A stretch of 6,828 nucleotides of DNA from UBA1672 sp964015995 (GTDB taxonomy: Bacteria > Pseudomonadota > Alphaproteobacteria > Micavibrionales > Micavibrionaceae). The stretch lies in the NCBI GenBank assembly GCA_964015995.1, contig CAXHFH010000112.1, forward strand, positions 1 to 6,828, written 5' to 3'. This document shows, piece after piece, positions 1-5,944 of the stretch. Each line of letters starts with the position of its first letter. Position 1 is the stretch's first letter. Made by a program: the position numbers and the translations under genes. The notes under the pieces were generated by a model that worked only from the letters and a program-made list of their open reading frames with translations, was not told the DNA's origin and ran no database searches.

Positions 1-47
1 CACCACCTCTGGATTCGTCGGCAGCGTCAGATGTGTATAAGAGACAG
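1..47 (+). other. Nextera read-1 sequencing adapter (artefact)
   Basis: Positions 15-28 read TCGTCGGCAGCGTC and 29-47 read AGATGTGTATAAGAGACAG. Together they match the full 33-base Illumina Nextera read-1 adapter, the second part being the Tn5 mosaic end. The orientation is that of a library molecule, adapter first and insert from base 48 onward. Bases 1-14 precede the adapter, do not continue the trigger factor protein, and are of unknown origin (index, primer or chimeric read). Translated on the minus strand in the tig frame, the adapter gives VSYTHLTLPTN, a peptide typical of contaminated contigs. This stretch is not biological. Confidence 0.97.
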
Positions 48-1302
48 GCTCAATGATGAAATCAACAACCTTGTCTTCGTACAATGGCGCACGAAGTGAT
101 TCCAAAGCGTCACGGTTTTTCGCGAAGTAATCAAAAACTTCTTTTTCCTGACCCGGATATTTCTGCGCTTCACCGATAACGGCTTTTTGCAGTTCCGCAT
201 CAGCAACCTGAATGTTGTTTTCTTTACCAATTTCAGAAAGAACCAAGCCCAAACGTACACGACGCTCGGCGATGTCCTGAAGCTCTTCCTTCTCTTCATC
301 AGTTGGCTCATCACTTACGCCGCGTTGTTGGTTGTCCAACTTCACTTGGTGCATGATGTTTTCAAACTCAATGTCCTTCATACCTTGCGGAATGTCGAAA
401 CTGTGCTCTTCATCAAGCTGATCAAGAAGCTCTTTCTTAAGCTTCATACGTGTGTGGTTACCAAATTCCTGATTGGTTTGCTCTTCAACAGCCTTACGCA
501 GGGCTTTCAAATCTTCCATGCCAAGAGATTCTGCGAACGCGTCATCAATAACCGCATCAACAGACTCGTGAATGGCGTGAATTTTAACATCAAAGATTGC
601 ATCTCTACCGGCAAGTTCCGCAGAACCGTATGCCTCGGGGAATGTGACCTTAACTTCAACATCATCACCAGCTTTTTTGCCAGTTAATTGATCTTCGAAT
701 CCCGGAATAAACTGGCCTGCACCCAATTCAAGATGATGGCCCTCAGCGGCCATACCCGGCTGTTCGACATTGTCATCTGCCGTGCGGCCTCTAAAATCAA
801 TAACAACAGTATCACCGGATTTTGTGGCGCGCTTACCTTCAATAGGCTTTGTCGTCTTACGCATTGCCGCAATACGCTCAAGCGCGTCATCAATGGCTTT
901 ATCGTCTGCTTTTGCAACAAGCTTCGTTAATTTAAAGCCTTTATAATCCTTAACCTTGATCTTCGGCAAAACTTCAATCGCCATCGTATAAACAAGATCC
1001 TTACCTTCATCGAATGACTTAACTTCGATTTTTGGCTGTAAAGCCGGTGTGATATCTTGCTTTTTTAAAGCTTCCTGTGAAGTTTCGTTAACAGCAGATT
1101 CAAGAACCTCGCCCATGACGGCCTTACCGTATTTTTGTTTCATCATCGCCATTGGCACTTTACCGGGACGAAAACCCGGCATTTTAATTGTTTTGCTGAC
1201 TTCGGCTAGACGCGCATCAACGCGCTTTGTAATTTCCCCGGCTTTAACCGTAACTTCTAGCTCGTGATTAAGACCATCTTCTTTAAGCTGTTTTACTTGC
1301 AT
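48..1302 (-). CDS. tig: Trigger factor, ribosome-associated chaperone and prolyl isomerase (3' end missing)
   Basis: Trigger factor docks on the ribosome beside the exit tunnel and shields nascent chains in the cytoplasm; its middle domain is an FKBP-type peptidyl-prolyl isomerase. The 418 genuine codons visible read: N-terminal ribosome-binding domain at about 1-145 with the signature loop GFRPGKVP at 43-50 (F44-R45 fall at the same numbers as in E. coli); FKBP domain at about 155-245 with GDTVVIDF from 163, LELGAGQFIPGFEDQL near 191-206 and the VTFPEAYG stretch; then the helical C-terminal chaperone domain. The frame is uninterrupted from ATG at 1302. Family members are about 430-450 residues, so roughly 10-40 residues are lost where the adapter joins at 47/48. 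The frame stays open through the adapter to base 1, so an automatic call would add a false tail. A purine-rich GAAGAGAAGAG stretch just upstream of the ATG may serve as ribosome binding site. The gene follows tRNA-Leu on the same strand, behind a terminator. Confidence 0.96.
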
Positions 1303-1348
1303 GATTTGCTCTTCTCTTCGTTACCTTCATATCTAAGGTTATTTGAGT

Positions 1349-1380
1349 AAAAAAAAGGCCGTCTTATCCGGCTCTTTTTT
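1349..1380 (-). terminator. Rho-independent terminator after tRNA-Leu
   Basis: A 4-bp GC stem (GCCG at 1358-1361, CGGC at 1369-1372) with a 7-base loop is flanked by eight A on the left and six T (after CTC) on the right. Read on the minus strand, the hairpin ends in eight T, which fits ending the tRNA-Leu transcript 10 bases after its 3' end. On the plus strand it also ends in a T run, so it could act in both directions. It lies 46 bases before the tig start, so tig needs either its own promoter in that short gap or read-through. Confidence 0.75.
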
Positions 1381-1389
1381 AAAATTTAA

Positions 1390-1475
1390 TGGTGCGGGTG
1401 AAGGGACTTGAACCCCCACGTCCGATGGACACTAGAACCTAAATCTAGCGCGTCTACCAATTTCGCCACACCCGC
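1390..1475 (-). tRNA. tRNA-Leu, anticodon UAG
   Basis: On the minus strand this is an 86-base tRNA with acceptor stem GCGGGTG/CACCCGC, discriminator A and genome-encoded CCA (1390-1392). The anticodon stem CTAGA/TCTAG holds the loop TTTAGGT, giving anticodon UAG, which reads CUN leucine codons. The long variable arm, around TGTCCATCGGACGT, is the class II form expected of tRNA-Leu. The T arm has loop TTCAAGT with two G-U pairs at the base of its stem. It lies 173 bases downstream of tRNA-His and just before a terminator. Confidence 0.97.
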
Positions 1476-1516
1476 ACAGGTGTGTAAACGCGTTCTCACG
1501 CGAACTTGATTGCGGC

Positions 1517-1545
1517 TTTTTACCCTACTTTTTTGACGATTCCAA
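1517..1545 (-). promoter_or_regulatory. Candidate promoter for tRNA-Leu
   Basis: On the minus strand, TTGGAA (1540-1545) and TAAAAA (1517-1522) are separated by 17 bases. The -10 is directly followed by GC-rich GCCGC, like the discriminator of stringently controlled stable-RNA promoters. Transcription would start roughly 35 bases before the tRNA. The hexamers are imperfect, and read-through from tRNA-His is the alternative. Confidence 0.35.
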
Positions 1546-1648
1546 GTGTTTCTTTTAAAAGTTTTTGACAATTTTCACGATTGTAAGAAATTTGCACAAA
1601 GAGTGTGTCACCATTATGGCTTAAGACAATAATTATCTTGAAGGTAAA

Positions 1649-1725
1649 TGGGGCGATCGACGGGGCTTGAACCCGCGACCACTCGGATCACAACCGAGGG
1701 CTCTACCAACTGAGCTACGACCGCC
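1649..1725 (-). tRNA. tRNA-His, anticodon GUG, with encoded G-1
   Basis: On the minus strand this is a 77-base tRNA including encoded CCA (1649-1651). The anticodon stem CTCGG/CCGAG carries loop TTGTGAT, giving anticodon GUG for histidine. Aligned from the conserved TAGCTCAG of the D arm, the acceptor is eight base pairs, GGCGGTCG with CGATCGCC, so the gene encodes an extra G at -1 opposite C73. This is the standard bacterial histidine identity element. Many alphaproteobacteria lack it and use an altered histidyl-tRNA synthetase. The T arm has stem GCGGG/CCCGT and loop TTCAAGC. Confidence 0.97.
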
Positions 1726-1743
1726 ACAATTAGGGTTATAATG

Positions 1744-1771
1744 TCTATAATATATCAGAACATTAGGTCAA
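1744..1771 (-). promoter_or_regulatory. Candidate sigma-70 promoter for tRNA-His
   Basis: On the minus strand, TTGACC (1766-1771) matches five of six -35 consensus bases. It is followed after 16 bases by TATAGA (1744-1749). The start site would fall about 10 bases before the tRNA 5' end, a normal distance for a tRNA leader. It is back-to-back with the glnA control region. Confidence 0.6.
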
Positions 1772-1774
1772 GCC

Positions 1775-1814
1775 TATAATCAATCTTGTCGTAATTTATT
1801 ACGCATGCTAAAAC
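1775..1814 (+). promoter_or_regulatory. Candidate glnA promoter region
   Basis: There are two possibilities. A perfect -10 hexamer TATAAT sits at 1775-1780 but lacks a good -35. Alternatively, TTGTCG (1786-1791) and TAAAAC (1809-1814) are spaced by 17 bases. I looked for a sigma-54 site (GG and GC ten bases apart), which often drives nitrogen-regulated glnA. TTGCA occurs at 1815-1819 but the upstream GG is missing, so no NtrC/sigma-54 promoter is evident. Confidence 0.3.
1790..1803. repeat. 14-bp inverted repeat in the glnA control region
   Basis: CGTAATTTATTACG has two perfect 6-base arms (CGTAAT/ATTACG) around a central TT. It falls inside the spacer of the second candidate glnA promoter, 44 bases before the start codon. 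This is a suitable place for an operator bound by a dimeric regulator. The short arms and AT-rich make-up mean chance remains possible, and the matching regulator is unknown. Confidence 0.4.
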
Positions 1815-1847
1815 TTGCACATTGATTTTAAAAGATAGGTTTTCCCC

Positions 1848-3278
1848 GTGAGCAAGTACAAACTTTCATTCAAATCCCCCGCTGATATCCTCAAATATGT
1901 AGATGAACAGGACGTGCAGTTTATTGACTTTAACTTCACAGATATCAGAGGAAAATGGCAGCACACTGCGCAACATGTCAGCACATTCGATAAAGACTTA
2001 ATCAGTAACGGCATCGCCTTTGACGGCTCATCCATTGCAGGCTGGCAGGAAATCCATGAATCAGACATGATTTTAAAACCTGACATTACGCGTGTTACAT
2101 ACGACCCGTTTGCCGCGCAAAAAACAATCAAGATATTCTGCGACGTATATGACCCGTCGACAAATCAACCTTACAAACTTGATCCGCGCTCCATTGCGAA
2201 ATCGGCACAAAACTACCTCAAAAAATCTGGCCTTGGCGATACGGCCTATTTCGGACCAGAGCCTGAATTCTTTATCTTTGATGATGTAAAGGTTTCAACA
2301 GAATCTAATCATGTTGCCTATCACCTAGACAGTGAAGAAGGCCCATATAATAAGGGACGTGAATACCCCACAGGCAATATGGGACACAGACCGAGCGTTA
2401 AGGGTGGGTATTTCCCTGAAAGCCCCGTTGACAGCCTATCTGACATTCGCGCAGAAACGGTCAGTGTCATCGAAAGCATGGGGGTGTCCGTTGAGAAACA
2501 TCACCATGAAGTCGCCCCGAGCCAATGTGAGATCGGTGTACGTTTCACGGAGCTTTTGGAATCTGCGGATAATGTTCAGTTATATAAGCATGCCGTTCAT
2601 AACGTCGCGCACAGTTACGGCAAAACCGCAACCTTCATGCCCAAACCAATCAATGGCGATAACGGGTCAGGTATGCATGTGCACCAATCAATCTGGAAAT
2701 CAGGAAAGCCCTTATTCGCAGGTAAAGAATATGCAGAGCTTTCTGAAAATGCGCTTTATTATATTGGCGGCATTTTGAAACATGCGCGCGCCTTAAACGC
2801 GTTCACAAACCCAACAACCAACAGTTATAAGCGCCTTGTCCCGGGGTATGAAGCTCCCACTCTGCTTGCATACTCTGCACGCAACCGATCCGCTGCATGC
2901 CGCATTCCTTTGGCCAATGGCTCTGCGGCAAAACGCATCGAAATCAGGTTTCCTGACCCATTAGCCAACCCTTACTTGGCATTTTCGGCCATGTTGATGG
3001 CCGGCCTTGATGGTGTGGAAAATAAAATTCACCCTGGTAATGCTATTGATAAAAATCTGTACGATTTGCCACAAGAAGAAATCGACGCTATCCCAAATGT
3101 TTGTAGCTCCCTTCGTCAGTCACTGGAAGCGTTACAAAACAACCATGATTTCCTATTGAAAGGTGATGTGTTTTCTAAGGCCTTGATCGACTCTTTCATT
3201 GCATTGAAAACCGAGGAATTGGAACGATACGAAACCACAACCCACCCTGTGGAAGTGGATATGTATTATTCAGGATAA
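1848..3278 (+). CDS. glnA: Glutamine synthetase, class I (adenylylation-regulated type)
   Basis: GlnA makes glutamine from glutamate and ammonia using ATP, in the cytoplasm, as a dodecamer. The 476-residue protein is full length (E. coli 469). Visible landmarks: beta-grasp domain at about 15-100 with FDGSSIAGW at 58-66; metal-binding GPEPEF (E138, E140); HHHEVAPSQCE (E221, E228); ATP/metal motif NGDNGSGMHVH (H277); glutamate-binding GYEAP (E335) and ARNRSA; and RIEIRFPDPLANPYL. NLYDLP at 403-408 supplies Tyr405, equivalent to the tyrosine adenylylated by GlnE, so post-translational control by GlnE and PII is expected. The start is GTG at 1848, with weak AGGT about 8 bases upstream; the N-terminal MSKYK fits the family. 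No glnB precedes it, unlike the common alphaproteobacterial glnB-glnA pair; instead a divergent tRNA-His does. Its stop lies 3 bp from that of the convergent neighbour. Confidence 0.98.
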   Translation: MSKYKLSFKSPADILKYVDEQDVQFIDFNFTDIRGKWQHTAQHVSTFDKDLISNGIAFDGSSIAGWQEIHESDMILKPDITRVTYDPFAAQKTIKIFCDVYDPSTNQPYKLDPRSIAKSAQNYLKKSGLGDTAYFGPEPEFFIFDDVKVSTESNHVAYHLDSEEGPYNKGREYPTGNMGHRPSVKGGYFPESPVDSLSDIRAETVSVIESMGVSVEKHHHEVAPSQCEIGVRFTELLESADNVQLYKHAVHNVAHSYGKTATFMPKPINGDNGSGMHVHQSIWKSGKPLFAGKEYAELSENALYYIGGILKHARALNAFTNPTTNSYKRLVPGYEAPTLLAYSARNRSAACRIPLANGSAAKRIEIRFPDPLANPYLAFSAMLMAGLDGVENKIHPGNAIDKNLYDLPQEEIDAIPNVCSSLRQSLEALQNNHDFLLKGDVFSKALIDSFIALKTEELERYETTTHPVEVDMYYSG

Positions 3279-3281
3279 TTC

Positions 3282-4487
3282 TTAATCACCAAAAAATGCA
3301 CCATCGAGGAGCACAAGCTCCTTAAGCATGAGCTTATAGGCTTGGGTATTACCAGCCCAGTTTATAAACTCCTCATTACGGGATGGGGTAAGCAAAAGCA
3401 TAAAGAAGTTATAGTTTCCACCTGCCATAACGCTTACCCATAACTCATAATCACCTTGAGCATTTTTACTGTAGGTTCCCTCATACACCTCTGTCGAGGT
3501 CGATTTAGCCTGCTCAGTATATTGAAATTTAGTGTCGTCAGGTATCTTGGTTCCAAAGAATATGCCTTCAGACTCAATTTTTCTTTTATATTTTTCCAAT
3601 GTTTCATTCAGGTTTTCTCCCCCGACACGCGGTGTTGCCATGACATAGACCTTGCCCTCTATGCTGGATTCTACCTCCATTTGCTGAAATTCCCACCCGG
3701 CATGTTTAACAACTTCCTTTACATTCGCAATCGTGACCTCTTTACCATCACGAGAGTTTGCAAACACCTTCCAGTCGGAAGGGTATTTCACCTGAGCGAT
3801 ATTTCTAAGCTTATGCGATAGCATTTCCTCTCGCTCACGCTCCATTATATGGGAAAGCTTAAATGACGAAAGAACCATCTCCTGCATAACCGCCTGTTGT
3901 TGGAAGTTTTCGATAGGAACATAGTATTTCACCATAATAATCTTGGAGCCATTCACCAACACCAACGTCCTCAGGTAATACGAGTAATCACGTTTTATCA
4001 CGACCATCAAGGACTCAACGCGATCATCACTATGATCAACAAACCCTTCTATAGTGCTTCCCTGCTCCACAATATATCCGATATACCACTGCTTTGCGGT
4101 AAGGTCTTCATCCAGGTTTTTTGCCTCGATATCAATACGGCTACGACCATTAATCGTTGGCTTTCCAACAAAAGCACTTACATCCGAAAACAATTTTTCA
4201 CTAAAAAAGGAATTTTGTGTCCCAAGTGCCTGATCTTTTTTCCATGTGCTATCTATGCGCATAGTATAAGCTAGCGCTTTATCATTACGAGGCACTTCAT
4301 CTACTAATTTTGTTGCTTTTTCAAATGCTTCTTTACTGGCAAGCGGCAGTTTAGGCATAGGTTTTTTAAACCATTCAAAAACATCAACGTCACCAGCCCT
4401 TGCCCACGCACAATCCACAGGCATCCCTGTGCAAAACAACATCATCAAACAAACGAAAAATAGCCTTAGAATCTTTTGTGTATGCAT
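3282..4487 (-). CDS. Predicted secreted two-lobed protein, unknown family (downstream paralog)
   Basis: I do not recognise the family. The 401-residue protein begins with a Sec-type signal peptide: lysine/arginine near the start, hydrophobic core at about 9-22, and likely cleavage after A27-W28-A29. The Cys residues at 19 and 26 lack a lipobox, so a soluble periplasmic or exported protein is likely; no other membrane segment is seen. It closely resembles the upstream gene product along its whole length, most strongly in the first half (VESLMVV, DYSYYLRTLVL, IMVKYYVPI, QAVMQ) and near the end (LLTPSRNE). The halves resemble each other: NLDEDL at 124-129, then WYIGYIVEQG, against NLNETL at 292-297, then YKRKIESEG. 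This suggests lobes at about 72-211 and 228-394. An AAGGGGG ribosome binding site precedes ATG 4487. A second ATG four bases upstream is out of frame. Probably co-transcribed with the paralog 66 bp upstream. Confidence 0.85.
   Translation of the reverse strand: MHTQKILRLFFVCLMMLFCTGMPVDCAWARAGDVDVFEWFKKPMPKLPLASKEAFEKATKLVDEVPRNDKALAYTMRIDSTWKKDQALGTQNSFFSEKLFSDVSAFVGKPTINGRSRIDIEAKNLDEDLTAKQWYIGYIVEQGSTIEGFVDHSDDRVESLMVVIKRDYSYYLRTLVLVNGSKIIMVKYYVPIENFQQQAVMQEMVLSSFKLSHIMEREREEMLSHKLRNIAQVKYPSDWKVFANSRDGKEVTIANVKEVVKHAGWEFQQMEVESSIEGKVYVMATPRVGGENLNETLEKYKRKIESEGIFFGTKIPDDTKFQYTEQAKSTSTEVYEGTYSKNAQGDYELWVSVMAGGNYNFFMLLLTPSRNEEFINWAGNTQAYKLMLKELVLLDGAFFGD
3307..3322 (+). other. Hairpin just downstream of glnA
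   Basis: AGGAGC and GCTCCT form a perfect 6-bp stem around loop ACAA, starting 29 bases after the glnA stop. It has no following T run, so it is not a standard intrinsic terminator. It also lies within the last codons of the convergent gene (the KELVLL part) and may be a by-product of that coding sequence. It is the only obvious structure available for forming the glnA mRNA 3' end. Confidence 0.3.
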
Positions 4488-4553
4488 GCATCCCCCTTAA
4501 GTATTAACAGCATCATTATTGCGTGGACATACCCTGCAAAAAATCGAGGAGCA

Positions 4554-5750
4554 TTAATCCCGCTCAAGGAAAGCACCAACCATCGGTGTGAACTCTTTCA
4601 ACATGATTTTATAGTTTTGAGTGTTATCCGCCCATGTCGCAAACAGCTCATTTCGGGATGGCGTTAGAAGCATCACAAAATAGTAGTAATTCCCTCCAAC
4701 CAGAACAGTGAACCAAAACTCATATTCACTGAGATTGTCATTACTGTCTATGCCCTTATAAACTTCCGTGATGCCAAAGTCGATGTTTTTTGCATATGTA
4801 AAATCATAATTTTCTGTCAGTTTTTCACCAATCAGCATTCCCTCAGCTTCGATTTTCTTTTTATATTCTTCGATTTCTTCTAACAACGTATTTTTGACGG
4901 TTGATGAAACGACTAAAACATCTAACTTCCCCTCTGTGCTGCTAGCCTCTGACTGCCCCGAAAGCTCAGACATATTTAACAAAGTTACGTCCAACCGATC
5001 AACGTCACGAACAGGTCTTGCAAAAACTTTCCAATTTGGGGGGTACTTAAACTCAGCAATATCAAGAAAACGATAAGCATCCATCTCCTGATGCACACGA
5101 GCCTTTTTATGTGTCAATTTAAACGATTTTAAAACCATAGCCTGCATAACAGCTTGGTCTTGTATATAATGGATAGGCACATAATATTTCACCATAATTA
5201 CTTTGGCACCGTTAATTAAAACAAGCGTACGTAAATAATACGAATAATCTTTTTCCATCACCACCATCAGAGATTCTACTTTATTAGGATTATGCGTTAT
5301 GAAGCCTTCTGTCGTAAAACCACCCTCAAGAATATAGCGGATATACCATTGCTCGGCGGTTAGGTTTCCATCCAAGTTAAGCCCCTCTACTTCAATACGG
5401 CTACGTCCAGCAATGGTCGGCTTACCAAGATAAGAGTTTAATTCAAGAAAAAGCTTTTCACTGAGAACAAAGTTACCTGAACTGCGGTCGATTCCCTCTT
5501 CCCACGTTTTATCAATACGCATGCTGTACGCCAAAACCTCCTCACCATACGGCTTCTTTACAATCGGTTTGGTTGCATCAAGAAATTCTTCATCACTCAA
5601 CAGCGTAATCTCAGGCATTGGCTTTTTGAATCTCTCAAAAATATCGAGATCCCTTGCCGCTTGAGCATAAGCATTCGAAGACGATATAATGCACAAAACC
5701 ATTATGATCGGTAACATGAGTGCGAAATGAGCCTGAGTTTTAAAAAGCAT
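4554..5750 (-). CDS. Predicted secreted two-lobed protein, unknown family (upstream paralog)
   Basis: This is a 398-residue protein of no family I recognise. The signal peptide has hydrophobic residues at about 8-23 and a clean N-A-Y-A cleavage site after residue 29, the same position as in the paralog. The mature start DLDIFERFKKPMPE matches DVDVFEWFKKPMPK there. The conserved core includes GKPTIAGRSRI at 109-119, NLDGNLTAEQWYIRYI at 125-140, VESLMVV and DYSYYLRTLVL at 158-178, and VMVKYY-type strands. The second lobe (about 230-398) has KYPPNWKVFA, EEYKKKIEAEG and MLLTPSRNE. The pattern of an aromatic-x-proline-x-x-tryptophan start followed by strands and a closing amphipathic segment recalls PsbP/Mog1-like sandwiches, but this is only an impression. 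AAGG lies 7 bases before ATG 5750. It is first in a probable two-gene operon. No catalytic motif is evident, so binding or structural roles are as likely as enzymatic ones. Confidence 0.85.
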   Translation of the reverse strand: MLFKTQAHFALMLPIIMVLCIISSSNAYAQAARDLDIFERFKKPMPEITLLSDEEFLDATKPIVKKPYGEEVLAYSMRIDKTWEEGIDRSSGNFVLSEKLFLELNSYLGKPTIAGRSRIEVEGLNLDGNLTAEQWYIRYILEGGFTTEGFITHNPNKVESLMVVMEKDYSYYLRTLVLINGAKVIMVKYYVPIHYIQDQAVMQAMVLKSFKLTHKKARVHQEMDAYRFLDIAEFKYPPNWKVFARPVRDVDRLDVTLLNMSELSGQSEASSTEGKLDVLVVSSTVKNTLLEEIEEYKKKIEAEGMLIGEKLTENYDFTYAKNIDFGITEVYKGIDSNDNLSEYEFWFTVLVGGNYYYFVMLLTPSRNELFATWADNTQNYKIMLKEFTPMVGAFLERD

Positions 5751-5805
5751 GAATGAACCTTGTTGCGTAAAAAATGGATCAGTAAGTACAAAAACTGAGA
5801 GGTTT

Positions 5806-5835
5806 ATTGTATCCTCTATTAGGCATAACAGACAA
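5806..5835 (-). promoter_or_regulatory. Candidate promoter of the paralog pair, with flanking inverted repeat
   Basis: On the minus strand, TTGTCT (5830-5835) and TACAAT (5806-5811) are separated by 18 bases, with a predicted start near 5799, about 50 bases before the first gene. A 5-base inverted repeat, AGAGG at 5798-5802 and CCTCT at 5813-5817, brackets the -10 box. It could be an operator or chance. Confidence 0.5.
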
Positions 5836-5884
5836 GTTTTGTTTAGAGATTTTCTAAAAAATTATTGATTCTGATGGTGCATAA

Positions 5885-5898
5885 GATTAAGGATTAAG
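5885..5898 (+). repeat. Tandem GATTAAG x2 upstream of parE
   Basis: Two adjacent copies of GATTAAG lie 47 bases before the parE start. A weak promoter, TTGATT (5865-5870) with 17-base spacing to TAAGGA (5888-5893), overlaps them. The TTAA cores are 3 bases apart, not the 7 of a CtrA box, so a CtrA site is not supported. The rest of the 194-bp divergent region shows nothing else clear. Confidence 0.3.
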
Positions 5899-5944
5899 CC
5901 CGTTCCGTATTTATTTTGGCGCAAAGAAGGGTTACTATTTATTC

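Noticed and set aside
15..47. Real transposon end, since the sequence contains a Tn5-type mosaic end
   Set aside because: The mosaic end is joined to the read-1 primer tail, which exists only in library adapters, and no transposase gene is present.
187..930. Plus-strand open frames antisense to tig
   Set aside because: They mirror the codon pattern of the clear trigger factor frame and have no independent support.
1386..1571. 61-codon minus-strand open frame over tRNA-Leu
   Set aside because: It reads straight through a well-formed tRNA gene and has no family features, so it is a chance frame.
1568..1584. ACAAT-N7-ATTGT inverted repeat between the two tRNAs
   Set aside because: A 5-bp AT-only stem without a clean T tail; too weak for a terminator or operator call.
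1804..1820. Possible sigma-54 promoter before glnA
   Set aside because: TTGCA is present but the GG element at the required upstream distance is missing.
3282..4487. Lipoprotein signal in the downstream paralog (Cys19 or Cys26)
   Set aside because: Residues before each cysteine (MLF, PVD) do not form a lipobox; a signal peptidase I site after residue 29 fits better.
5887..5897. Possible CtrA box (TTAA-spacer-TTAA) before parE
   Set aside because: The spacer is 3 bases and the known motif needs 7.
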